64,000 nt of DNA. It comes from Corynebacterium argentoratense DSM 44202. Its GTDB lineage: Bacteria > Actinomycetota > Actinomycetes > Mycobacteriales > Mycobacteriaceae. Of this stretch, positions 12,097-19,476 are shown piece by piece; positions within the stretch are counted from its first letter, which is position 1; every line of letters starts with the position of its first letter. The stretch covers positions 1 through 64,000 of the forward strand of contig NC_022198.1 of assembly GCF_000590555.1 (NCBI RefSeq), given 5' to 3'. A model generated the notes under the pieces. The model saw only the letters and a program-made list of their open reading frames with translations, did no database searches and was not told the DNA's origin. A program made the translations under genes and the position numbers.

Positions 12097-12969
12097 TTAG
12101 TTGATGGTGATTTCTGCGATGCGTTTGGGGTCTGCTACTCCCCATCCGATGCGTGTTTTTGCTCGGATTTTTACTGCGTCGTAGCTGAATGCTTCGTGCA
12201 TTGATTCTTCGAATTCGATGGGGGTGGCGACGCTGACGATGTTGCGCACGTCGGTTAGGTAGGCTTTGCCGTCTGGGATGAAGCGGCTTGTTGCAATGGG
12301 GATTCCGTGGATTTGTGCGCGGTTTTCGCCTGTTGATCCTGGAATGGTGTAGGCGGTGGGGTTGATGAGTGTTTCGGCGCTGCCTTGTGCTCGTTTCATT
12401 TTGAGCATGGTTGCCCAGGTTTTGGGACTCAGTGTGAGTCGCATGTCTGGTTTGTATGCTCCGAGGGATTCCAGTTCGGCTACTGCGTCGATGACGCAAT
12501 CGTAGTTGCCGGGGGTGGCTTCGATTTTGGTTTTGCCGTCGATGTTGGCTAGACCTTTGCTGCGTTCATCGTTGTCGGTGATGATGGCGTTGTCGACTTT
12601 GTGGATGAGTCCGAGTCGGAAGCCTTCTAGTAGGTCTTCGCGTAGTCGTGAGCCTTCGGCGTTTTGTTTGTGTTGTCCGTACATTTCGGTTGATACGGTT
12701 TGGATCATGGCGATTTTGCGGGTGTGGAAGGTGATTTCCGCGAGTTCTGCGTTGGCTTCGGGGATTTCTTTACCCTCGTCTACCCATGTGGCGTTGTCCA
12801 TGTGTGGTAGTACTGCTGAGCGGACGGTGGTCCAGTCTGAGGTTTCCACGTCGATGGGGTTGCTGATGTGGTAGAGCACTGACCATGCGAGCATGTCGCG
12901 TGGGGTGACTATTTCGATGTCGGGTTGGTATACGCCGGGTTTGTTTTCCCCGGATGTGATTATGCCCAT
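12097..12969 (-). CDS. HK97-fold phage major capsid protein
   Basis: The 290-residue product reads as an actinophage-type major capsid protein: an N-terminal VTPRDMLAWSVLYHISNP region, a segment NATWVDEGKEIPEANAEL typical of capsid proteins (WVxEG), a long central domain, and a C-terminal ALxYDAVKIRAKTRIGWGV-like strand pair. It begins directly with mature-capsid-like sequence and lacks the roughly 100-residue delta/scaffold domain, so no maturation protease would be needed. No portal or terminase gene is nearby. A 99-residue coiled-coil gene lies just upstream in the same direction. An encapsulin is an alternative with the same fold, but the WVxEG segment and island context favour a phage capsid. 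Its neighbours are satellite genes. Confidence 0.85.
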   Translation of the reverse strand: MGIITSGENKPGVYQPDIEIVTPRDMLAWSVLYHISNPIDVETSDWTTVRSAVLPHMDNATWVDEGKEIPEANAELAEITFHTRKIAMIQTVSTEMYGQHKQNAEGSRLREDLLEGFRLGLIHKVDNAIITDNDERSKGLANIDGKTKIEATPGNYDCVIDAVAELESLGAYKPDMRLTLSPKTWATMLKMKRAQGSAETLINPTAYTIPGSTGENRAQIHGIPIATSRFIPDGKAYLTDVRNIVSVATPIEFEESMHEAFSYDAVKIRAKTRIGWGVADPKRIAEITIN

Positions 12970-13112
12970 TGTTGTACCTGCCTTTTTGTTTGGCGGTGTG
13001 TGTGCCTCCTGGGCTCTTCTGAGTGTGTACCCCCCCGGGGGCTTTTGTGGTACCCCGCCCCGTGTGTTGTGGGGTGGGGGGTATCCTGCACTCGTGTAAT
13101 AGTATAGCAGTT

Positions 13113-13412
13113 TTAGGGGGTGTTTTCAAGTTGTTTTAATAGGTAACTTACTGCTTTTTTAAATAGTTTGAGTTCTTTTTGTAGGGCCGCGTGCTGTTCT
13201 TGTAGTTGGCGTAGTGCGCGCCGTTTGTTGGCGGCTTCTGTGCGTACTTTTGCGAGTTCTTTTTCTTGCCATTGGGCGCGGGTGATGATGAGGCCGATGA
13301 GGTTGGTGGGGTGGCCGATGTGGGCGGGGTGTTCGATAGGTGTTCCATCTTGTTCGGTGGGGTTAGTGTGTGGTTGGTTGTATTGGTTGGTGTTGTCGTT
13401 TGAGTGTGTCAT
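13113..13412 (-). CDS. Coiled-coil protein upstream of capsid gene, possible scaffold
   Basis: The 99-residue product has a disordered Asn/Thr/Pro-rich first 35 residues and then a continuous helix with heptads (QWQEKELAKVRTEAANKR, LRQLQEQHAALQKEL). The size, helix content and place directly before the capsid gene match small scaffolding proteins, but I recognise no family signature. It lies between the iteron array and the capsid gene and is transcribed with the capsid. Confidence 0.7.
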   Translation of the reverse strand: MTHSNDNTNQYNQPHTNPTEQDGTPIEHPAHIGHPTNLIGLIITRAQWQEKELAKVRTEAANKRRALRQLQEQHAALQKELKLFKKAVSYLLKQLENTP

Positions 13413-13455
13413 GTGTTGTCTAGCTCACTTTCTTTGTTCTTTTTTCTTTAGGAGG

Positions 13456-13658
13456 TGTCCCCAGCGTCCCCACGTCCCCATGCAGGTCAGGGGTTTTTTA
13501 GGGTGTCCCCAAGGGTGTCCCCGGGGACGGCTTAAGCCGTGTATTCTGCTAAGTTCGAACTAATGTTAGTGAGTGCTTCATTGGGGACGCTGGGGACGGG
13601 TGCCGGGGTCGGGTAAAAACGCTGTGACCTGCATGGGGACGTGGGGACGCCGGGGACG
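13456..13658. repeat. Symmetric iteron array, putative satellite origin
   Basis: Eleven copies of an octamer (T/C)GGGGACG or its complement occur in about 200 bp: complement copies begin near 13456, 13465, 13473, 13504 and 13516, and direct copies near 13523, 13582, 13591, 13634, 13642 and 13651. The outer ends are a 33-bp inverted repeat (13457-13489 against 13625-13657) with a single mismatch. The centre (13531-13581) is A/T-richer and iteron-free. It sits between the DUF3987-like ATPase gene and the capsid genes, with no gene inside. An origin of replication bound by a satellite protein is inferred. Confidence 0.7.
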
Positions 13659-13683
13659 GGGTGTTAGGAAAAGAGAGAAATAA

Positions 13684-14991
13684 TCAATGTGGCAATTGCT
13701 GCGATAAATACGCGATTCGTTCGCCTGCACGTTCGGTATCCCAGGCCGGGCCGCGATGGTAGCTATAGGGTTTACCGGTGCTGTCTAGATCGATAGTGAT
13801 AATGCCAGCATCCGCAAATTCACAGATGACATCAGATGCTTGCCTCCGGTAGCGTCGTCCTTTATCGTGCAACGTTCGGTGCCCAAAGCTCTCGCTATCT
13901 TTGAGCAATGAGAGCACTAGCCTTTCTGCCCTATATTGCCTATTGATATGCAACTGAGTTTTAGCGGATTCCTTTCTTTCTAGCGCTTCTGTTTCTTTCA
14001 TGATCTCCGCTTCATCTGCGAGTTTGGAGATCTTTTTTTCAATGGCGGTAGAAAAGTCAATCAGTGCCCCGGCTTTCTCCCAGTCTGTTTGTGTGACATC
14101 TGTCCGTGACGATAGGAGAGCTAGGCCCGCGGCTAGCTTGCAGCGCGTGTAGAGCGCGTGGCCGCTGCCGGTAGTTGCGCGCCCTTTTAGGCCGTCTATG
14201 CCCTGTTGTGCCACGTCTGCGAGCGCGTCACCACAGTAAGCTATCCCGGCGTGTCCGATGCTGGCGGGTAGTGCCACGGGGTGCAGGGTGGGCGGGGTAG
14301 AGCTGTTGCCTAGTGTTGCATCTGGGTCTAAGACCTCTATCCACATAATGCGGTGCTTGAGGCCATCATCATCACCTTGGAGAAACACGTGGGCGGTATC
14401 CCATTGAGCACATGACCATAGGCACGCGGTGTAGCTCCTAGCGGGTACTGTGACGGTGTCTTTTTTGTTGGCCGTGCCCATGGCGTTACCGGAATACAAC
14501 TTGAGAAGGTTAGACCGTAGGGTGCTTGATTCTCGTTTCATCTTTGCGGCTAGTCCTGTGCCCTCTGAGTCACCGAACAATACGGGGGTGGATAGGCCAG
14601 GTAGTCCGCTGTCGTCCTGTATAGCTGCTAGGGCGGTTTCGATGCCCTCGCCGCTACCGGGTGTGAGTTCTTTAGGGGCGACAATGTTATCCCCTATGGT
14701 CACTGTGACGATTTCGCTAGCGGCTTGCTGTGTGCGGTCTTTACCTGCACCGGGGTAGCCGATCAACATCACGATCATGTTGGGCACCCCCGGTGGCATG
14801 AAACCGGTTTTAAGGGGGGTACCCGCTGGCAGTGAGGCCAGCACGCGAAGGGCACACATGACAAGCAACGCTATCGGCGGTAGCTGGTTGGCGCGGGCAT
14901 AATCTCGTATTGCTTCCAGTTGGGCGCTAGACCCATCGAAGATGATGTCCTCTAGTTGTCGCCACTGCTCGGGTGTGTATGCGCTTGTCAT
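13684..14991 (-). CDS. DUF3987-like helicase/primase-associated ATPase
   Basis: The 435-residue product has Walker A GYPGAGKD at residues 78-85, a likely Walker B-like LFGDSEG, and a C-terminal winged-helix-like part (RRYRRQASDVICEFADAG). The pattern is that of DUF3987/YfjI-type proteins, which act in replication of plasmids and satellites. Its start overlaps the end of the DnaB-N-like gene by 4 bases. The iteron array follows its stop codon, supporting a role at that origin. Exact activity is unknown. Confidence 0.75.
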   Translation of the reverse strand: MTSAYTPEQWRQLEDIIFDGSSAQLEAIRDYARANQLPPIALLVMCALRVLASLPAGTPLKTGFMPPGVPNMIVMLIGYPGAGKDRTQQAASEIVTVTIGDNIVAPKELTPGSGEGIETALAAIQDDSGLPGLSTPVLFGDSEGTGLAAKMKRESSTLRSNLLKLYSGNAMGTANKKDTVTVPARSYTACLWSCAQWDTAHVFLQGDDDGLKHRIMWIEVLDPDATLGNSSTPPTLHPVALPASIGHAGIAYCGDALADVAQQGIDGLKGRATTGSGHALYTRCKLAAGLALLSSRTDVTQTDWEKAGALIDFSTAIEKKISKLADEAEIMKETEALERKESAKTQLHINRQYRAERLVLSLLKDSESFGHRTLHDKGRRYRRQASDVICEFADAGIITIDLDSTGKPYSYHRGPAWDTERAGERIAYLSQQLPH

Positions 14992-15515
14992 GCTGCTCCA
15001 TAGGCCGTGAGGGGGTGCTCTTCAGGGAAGTTACTGTCAATGAGTCGGATGAGATACAACAATCGCCCTCGTTGTTCCCTGATGGTGGCCGGGTCGGCAT
15101 GGGATGCGGCTTTCAGTTCTTCACCTTGTGTGTTTATGGCGCGCCGTGTGCGTAGTTGCTTCAGTTGGCGAGCCAGACTGCCAAGGTGGTACGCCGCCGG
15201 GGGGTTGGTGGTGGTGGCGTTGATGAGGTCACTACGCAATTGTGTGGGCACTTCGGGGAGTTGGTTCATTACCACGGTGGGGTTAACAAGTTTGTCACCC
15301 TCGCCAGCGTCGATGAGGTTGATGGCTTCTGTGTGGATGATTTGCACGAGTGGCCAGAATTGGGGTGTGAGGTCGTGCTCACATAGGCCGTCGATGTAGT
15401 GGGGTATGCGGTCGGCGGGTGTGTTGAATAGTCCACAGATGAAACTTTTAGCTGCATCTTGTGTTTTCTGCTGGTTTCGGGTTATACTGTTGGTGGTTCC
15501 CGTCGTGTTATGCAT
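14988..15515 (-). CDS. DnaB N-terminal-domain-like replication protein
   Basis: The 175-residue product is all helical and reads like the N-terminal domain of replicative helicases (FWPLVQIIHTEAINLIDAGE, NPTVVMNQLPEVPTQLRSDL, AAYHLGSLARQLKQLRTRR). It has no ATPase core of its own. Its 3' end overlaps the DUF3987-like gene by 4 bases, so the two are translationally coupled and may act as separate halves of one helicase. ATG 15515 has AAAGGA upstream. Family assignment is by pattern only. Confidence 0.6.
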   Translation of the reverse strand: MHNTTGTTNSITRNQQKTQDAAKSFICGLFNTPADRIPHYIDGLCEHDLTPQFWPLVQIIHTEAINLIDAGEGDKLVNPTVVMNQLPEVPTQLRSDLINATTTNPPAAYHLGSLARQLKQLRTRRAINTQGEELKAASHADPATIREQRGRLLYLIRLIDSNFPEEHPLTAYGAA

Positions 15516-16227
15516 GGCGGGGTTTTCCTTTCTCTGCTGCCTTTCGGTTAGCTGCTCGCTGTGCGGCTTTCCTGATAGTTTCCAGGGTGTAGGGTTTCGG
15601 TTCTTTTTTGAGGGTGAACTGTGCCGTTGGCCGCGTGTAGCGGTCTGCCTCTTCCATGGGCTTTTTGAGCTTTTCGATCTTGATTCTGAGCTTGGACAGG
15701 TGTGCGGCTTCTTCCCCGTGATCTCTTTGCGCTTCGAAGGCGTAGTCTTGAGCTGCTGTATTGTCGGGGTGTGCTTCCAGGTAGGCCTCTGCTGCGGCTT
15801 TACGCACTTCTAGCATGGCCAGCGTGTTTTTAGATGTACCCAGATTGTTCTCCAGCCGTGTCAACTCCGGTCCGTAGGTGCCTTTAATGTCCTGCCAGTA
15901 GTTGTTGCGTTTGGTGTCTATGCACTCTGAACACATGACGATTGGCGCATGGGTGTAGGAGTTCCCGTTTTTCTGTTCGACTGCGATGAGGTGGCGGAGC
16001 TGGTGGTCTTTTTCGGTGTCACAGAGTTGCATGGCCGGGTTGTCACCGTCCAGGATGACGTGGTGTCCGATGTTGGGTTCTGGCAAGATGTCAACGAACG
16101 TGTCTAACACTGCTGCTGCGTTAGCGCACGCGGTTTGGTAGGTGTCGTCGCCGGGGTTGGCCAGGTAGTCACGCAATGTAGCGAGGTTGGTTCGGGTAAG
16201 GGCGTAGTAGGGGAATGTAGTTTCCAT
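15508..16227 (-). CDS. Island protein with Cys-pair motif and coiled coil
   Basis: I do not recognise the family. The 239-residue product has an N-terminal helical part, a Cys/His-containing middle (QLCDTEKDHQLRHL followed by MCSECIDTKR) that could bind a metal, a coiled coil (about 135-195) and a basic C-terminal tail. It overlaps the next gene by 8 bases and has AAAGGA before ATG 16227. Its place before the replication genes suggests an accessory role there. Confidence 0.65.
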   Translation of the reverse strand: METTFPYYALTRTNLATLRDYLANPGDDTYQTACANAAAVLDTFVDILPEPNIGHHVILDGDNPAMQLCDTEKDHQLRHLIAVEQKNGNSYTHAPIVMCSECIDTKRNNYWQDIKGTYGPELTRLENNLGTSKNTLAMLEVRKAAAEAYLEAHPDNTAAQDYAFEAQRDHGEEAAHLSKLRIKIEKLKKPMEEADRYTRPTAQFTLKKEPKPYTLETIRKAAQRAANRKAAEKGKPRHA

Positions 16228-16241
16228 GGTGGGGTTTTCCT

Positions 16242-16715
16242 TTACTGCTCGGTGGGGGTGTCGGTGGATTCGGTGTGGGTGTGCTCTACATCTGTGTCCT
16301 GTGAGGCCACCTCCGTGTCATTGCCTACGTCCTGCTCCAACTCTGGGAGCTTGTCTGCATCCTCATTGAGTTGCTCCAGTTGCTGTTCCATGTACTGTGC
16401 TTTGACCTGTTCTGCTTCCAATTCTGCTTTTTTGAGCTGGGTTTTCAGTGCTTCAGCGTTGATCTTTTGGTCCAAGATCTGCTTTTCCAGCTTCTTGTTT
16501 TCCAACATCAGTTCCACGAGTTCCGTGGTGTACTGGGTGTTGTCTGCCATGACCTGTTCAAGTTCGGATTTCTTTGTGAAGAATTCCAGGTGCTTGGAGT
16601 GTTGGCGGATTGATTCGATGGGGTCGCCTTCGTAGCGGGTGGTGCCGCCTGGGGTGCCGCCTGATGGTTGTGTGGCGCGTTCGTTGAGTTTCTTGATCTG
16701 GTCGCTGATGCTCAT
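16242..16715 (-). CDS. Coiled-coil island protein
   Basis: The 157-residue product is mostly one long coiled coil (about residues 40-125) with an acidic, Thr-rich C-terminal tail. No family is recognised. It overlaps the preceding small gene by 4 bases and lies in the minus-strand operon of the island. Confidence 0.65.
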   Translation of the reverse strand: MSISDQIKKLNERATQPSGGTPGGTTRYEGDPIESIRQHSKHLEFFTKKSELEQVMADNTQYTTELVELMLENKKLEKQILDQKINAEALKTQLKKAELEAEQVKAQYMEQQLEQLNEDADKLPELEQDVGNDTEVASQDTDVEHTHTESTDTPTEQ

Positions 16716-16930
16716 TTGGTTGCTGCCTTTCCGGTGTAGATGGTGATTGCTTGTTGGTTGAGTTCGGTGGCGTAGGTGGCGATGAGGCCGCCTTTGCCGT
16801 GCTCTTTGGTTTGTTTGGTGATGGCCTCCAGTTTGGTGAGGTCGTTGTTGTCGATTGCTTGGGTGATGTAGCGCAGTTCGGCTAGTAGTAGGCGTTTGGT
16901 GTTGTTGATGGTTTCTTGGGTGGGGTGCAT
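16712..16930 (-). CDS. Small island protein, unknown function
   Basis: The 72-residue product is predicted helical and has no recognised motif. It overlaps the coiled-coil gene by 4 bases and follows the next gene by 4 bases, so it is part of one tightly packed operon. Confidence 0.6.
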   Translation of the reverse strand: MHPTQETINNTKRLLLAELRYITQAIDNNDLTKLEAITKQTKEHGKGGLIATYATELNQQAITIYTGKAATK

Positions 16931-16934
16931 GTCT

Positions 16935-17147
16935 TTAGGCTCCTTGGATATAGTCGCGTAGTTCTTTGACTTGTTTGCGGTCGTGTTTTAGGTAGTCGGT
17001 GATGGTATTCAGCATTGTCGCGATTTGCTGGGGGGTTAGTGCGGGGTTTTCTGTGTAGCTTTTGCGCACTCTTGATAGGGCTGCTGCGGTGAAGATGATG
17101 TCTGCGACGGCGGTGTTGAATAGGTCGTCGGTGGTTAGGGTGTCCAT
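16935..17147 (-). CDS. Small island protein, unknown function
   Basis: The 70-residue product is predicted helical, ending in a basic helix (KHDRKQVKELRDYIQGA). No family is recognised. It starts 3 bases after the stop of the 30-residue membrane peptide gene. Confidence 0.6.
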   Translation of the reverse strand: MDTLTTDDLFNTAVADIIFTAAALSRVRKSYTENPALTPQQIATMLNTITDYLKHDRKQVKELRDYIQGA

Positions 17148-17150
17148 GGT

Positions 17151-17243
17151 TTAGGCTCCGATCATGATGGCGAGGGTGTAGAGGGCTGTTCCGAGTGTTG
17201 CGAGGGCGATGAGGTCTAGGATGTCGCCGGGGGTTGCGTTCAT
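17151..17243 (-). CDS. 30-residue membrane peptide
   Basis: ATG 17243 overlaps the TGA of the HTH gene as ATGA, so the peptide is translationally coupled. The product is a single hydrophobic helix (DLIALATLGTALYTLAIMI) with an acidic N-terminus. AAAGGC lies upstream. Small membrane peptides in such islands can be regulators or lysis-timing factors, but no function can be assigned. Confidence 0.5.
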   Translation of the reverse strand: MNATPGDILDLIALATLGTALYTLAIMIGA

Positions 17244-17422
17244 TTGGTTGTGCCTTTCATGTAGGTGTCGAAGGGTTCGGCAAGGATGCGGTATTGGGTG
17301 CCGAGGTGGATTGTTGGTGTGGGGAACTTGTCTTGGTTGATGAGGTTGTAGACGGTTGCTTTGCTCACTTGGAGTTGTTTTGCGACTTCTGCAACGGTGT
17401 AGGTTTTGGATACTTGACTCAA
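17240..17422 (-). CDS. AlpA/excisionase-like helix-turn-helix protein
   Basis: The 60-residue product is an excisionase-type HTH: YTVAEVAKQLQVSKATVYNLI followed by a basic wing-like QYRI segment. It starts at TTG 17422, which is supported by AAGGAGG at 17427-17433 with correct spacing. Such proteins act as excision factors or as activators of satellite genes. It is the first gene of the minus-strand operon and faces the XRE gene across a shared promoter region. Confidence 0.8.
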   Translation of the reverse strand: MSQVSKTYTVAEVAKQLQVSKATVYNLINQDKFPTPTIHLGTQYRILAEPFDTYMKGTTK

Positions 17423-17575
17423 GAGGCCTCCTTATTCGATATCTAACCAACCTTTTCGGTTGATTATGATCTAAGCGTATAACATGGGGGCGCAATTGGT
17501 CAACTAGGTTATAAAATAGCTGGTAGATTGCTATTTGGTTTGGTTGAATATCGAATAGGTTGCTACGCTCCAATC
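17423..17575. promoter_or_regulatory. Divergent promoter region with paired operators
   Basis: A 15-bp sequence at 17434-17448 and its inverted copy at 17542-17556 agree at 13 of 15 positions. Each lies close to the start of one of the two divergent genes. This is the layout of an immunity/excision switch in which the XRE protein binds both operators. A second small inverted repeat AACC..GGTT lies at 17448-17461. Confidence 0.6.
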
Positions 17576-18223
17576 ATGGTTGCGATGGATGGATGGAGCG
17601 CTTACGACGTGCGAGCGTCTAAGAATTTGAGGCGTTTGCGAAAAGCGCGGGGTATGTCTGCTCAGGGCGTGGCAGACGAAGCTAAAAAACTGGGCGGCAT
17701 GATTAGCCAACCTCAGATAGCCCAAACCGAGAATGGTCGTCGTCGGCTATCCCTAGATAACGTTGTGGTGCTAGCGCGGGTGTTTGACGTCTCCCCGCTA
17801 GAGTTTCTCTACCCCATCGAAGAAGACGGATTTACAGAACGTGAGATCCGTAGCCACCTAGTGGGCTTGTACAACCTCCCAGACCGTGACACAACCCCAC
17901 CGATCATTTACGCCCAGATAGGGCCGCTTGTCGCTGAACTATACGAAAGGTGGCTAGGGCGTGAAGTTCCAAACCCTGAAGCTTTTTACCCAGAAGCTGA
18001 GATGCCGGAAGAAGAGTTCCTTCGGCAGCTTGAAACTGGCGAGATTAAGGAACCTGAACACCCGGAACTAACACCAGAGCAACTTCAGAAGATGTTTGAC
18101 GAATATGCGGCTAGCCCGGAATATGTCGAAGCGCTTAAAGATGAACTCATGACGGTTAAAGAGGAATATCAAGAAGTCTTGCAGCGTGTAGAGCGGCTGG
18201 AAAAAGGCGATGGGGGTAGGTAA
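17576..18223 (+). CDS. XRE-family transcriptional regulator (putative island repressor)
   Basis: The 215-residue product has an N-terminal XRE-type HTH (LRRLRKARGMSAQGVADEA, with ISQPQIAQTENGRRRL as recognition region) and a C-terminal helical, acidic part with a coiled coil near residues 185-212. It lies opposite the AlpA-like gene and probably represses it. ATG 17576 was chosen, although the frame is open to 17528 and no clear RBS is seen. It overlaps the integrase gene by 14 bases. Confidence 0.85.
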   Translation: MVAMDGWSAYDVRASKNLRRLRKARGMSAQGVADEAKKLGGMISQPQIAQTENGRRRLSLDNVVVLARVFDVSPLEFLYPIEEDGFTEREIRSHLVGLYNLPDRDTTPPIIYAQIGPLVAELYERWLGREVPNPEAFYPEAEMPEEEFLRQLETGEIKEPEHPELTPEQLQKMFDEYAASPEYVEALKDELMTVKEEYQEVLQRVERLEKGDGGR

Positions 18224-19316
18224 ATACAAGGCCGCGACCGGGTACCACTGGCGCGTCATGTGGCGCGACGCCACAGGACAACAACGCACAAAACGCGGCT
18301 TCAAAACAAAACGCGACGCCCAAACCTACGAACGTCAAGTCATGGCCGAACTGGCCGCCGGTATAACCAAACCACGCGACACCAAACGAACCCTAGACAC
18401 CTTCGTCCCAGACTGGAAAGTCACACACACCAACAAAAAACCCGCCACCGTAGCTAAAGCCAACTCAACCCTCAACAACTACGTTCTACCAACATGGGGT
18501 GCATATCCGGTCACAAAGATCACAGAGATCGGCATTCAACGATGGGTAGATCAACTATCGCAGGATCTATCTGCAAGTACCATAGGCAACATACTTACAC
18601 CACTACGAGACCTGCTAGAACTCGCTAAAAAAGCTGGCTACATCGACCACAACCCCGCGCTAGGTGTCAAAGCACCCAAACGTCACAAGGCCGATGTAGA
18701 ACCTCTCACAGCTGAACAAGTGCTAGCGCTCGTCAACCACACGCCAGACACATACAAGCTCGTTGTCATGCTGCTAGCAACCACAGGTTTACGTTGGGGT
18801 GAACTGATCGCCCTACGACCTAAAGATGTCATAGGTGACAACCGCCTAAGGATCACCCGGTCATACAGTAGCCAGACCGGCACCTTTGGTGCGACAAAAA
18901 CACACGAAAACCGCACGGTCACAACGACACCCGAGGTTTACCACTGGTTGCGTGAACACATGGCAGGTATCGACCGTGAAGAATTGATCTGGGAGGCACC
19001 ACAGGCCGGGGGGCCACTGAAACCACCCAACGGTGCAACACACTGGTTTATGGCCGCTGTGAGGCGTTGCCAGGCCGATGATGAGACGTTCCCTAGGCGT
19101 TTCACAGTGCACGGGCTACGGCACACGGCAGCTAGTCTCATGATCCGCAGCGGGGTTAACGTGAAGCTTGTTCAGCGACAGCTAGGGCACTCAAGCGCAA
19201 CGATCACACTAGATACCTATGGGCACTTGTACCCGGATGGGTTGGAAGAGGTGTCTACTTTGATGTCTCAGATATTGCCGTGGCGTGACATCAATTTGAC
19301 ATCACTACACGGCTAA
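18210..19316 (+). CDS. int: Tyrosine recombinase (site-specific integrase)
   Basis: The 368-residue product has an N-terminal arm-binding domain (KYKAATGYHWRVMWRDATG), a SAM-like core-binding domain, and a catalytic domain with Arg in TTGLRWGELIAL, HGLRH near residue 303, and LGHSSATITLDTYGHL with the nucleophilic Tyr. It lies at the right end next to attR, and the duplicated tRNA end is its likely target. It overlaps the XRE gene, so repressor and integrase are co-expressed. Confidence 0.95.
   Translation: MGVGKYKAATGYHWRVMWRDATGQQRTKRGFKTKRDAQTYERQVMAELAAGITKPRDTKRTLDTFVPDWKVTHTNKKPATVAKANSTLNNYVLPTWGAYPVTKITEIGIQRWVDQLSQDLSASTIGNILTPLRDLLELAKKAGYIDHNPALGVKAPKRHKADVEPLTAEQVLALVNHTPDTYKLVVMLLATTGLRWGELIALRPKDVIGDNRLRITRSYSSQTGTFGATKTHENRTVTTTPEVYHWLREHMAGIDREELIWEAPQAGGPLKPPNGATHWFMAAVRRCQADDETFPRRFTVHGLRHTAASLMIRSGVNVKLVQRQLGHSSATITLDTYGHLYPDGLEEVSTLMSQILPWRDINLTSLHG
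19286..19305. repeat. Putative right integrase arm-type site
   Basis: This is an exact copy, in the same orientation, of 11605-11624. It lies within the last codons of the integrase gene, about 104 bases from attR. Confidence 0.55.
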
Positions 19317-19408
19317 ATGCTTGCAACTACCTAGACTAAATCGAACCATTTAGGCACGTTGAAATGGGTTAACACGAGGACAACACCAAACCCCCACGGT
19401 GCCCCAAA

Positions 19409-19453
19409 AGTTCGATTCTCCTATGCTCCACAGAATGAAACCGGTCTATCTTC
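19409..19453. repeat. attR: right 45-bp direct repeat
   Basis: It is identical to 11509-11553 and carries the tRNA-Ala 3' end without the rest of the gene. The hairpin that follows (19437-19473) is the counterpart of the tRNA terminator. From 19317 to 19408 I see no gene. Confidence 0.9.
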
Positions 19454-19476
19454 TAGATAGGCCGGTTTTTTCATGC

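Larger units (their letters stand above)
11509..19453. mobile_element. 7.9-kb phage-satellite-like island in tRNA-Ala
   Basis: A 45-bp direct repeat (11509-11553 and 19409-19453) covering the tRNA-Ala 3' end bounds the element. Inside are a tyrosine integrase at the right end, a divergent XRE/AlpA-like switch, a run of minus-strand small genes, a replication module (DnaB-N-like, DUF3987-like ATPase, iteron array) and one HK97-type capsid gene flanked by two short coiled-coil genes. I found no terminase, portal, protease, tail, holin or lysin gene, so it cannot be a self-sufficient phage. It also has none of the genome-wide TGACGYCGCG decamers. A helper-dependent satellite is the best reading. 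Confidence 0.85.

Noticed and set aside
12097..12969. Encapsulin nanocompartment gene
   Set aside because: Same fold is possible, but the island context, the adjacent scaffold-like gene and capsid-type N-terminal sequence favour a phage capsid; no cargo enzyme gene is nearby.
13168..13563. A plus-strand frame across the coiled-coil gene and iteron array
   Set aside because: Ser/Cys/Arg-rich with no motif; the opposite strand has the coiled-coil gene with RBS-consistent start, and the rest is the repeat array.
11509..19453. Complete or simply truncated prophage
   Set aside because: Both att repeats, arm sites, origin and operon structure are intact and genes are tightly packed, so the absence of terminase, portal and tail genes looks like design and not decay.
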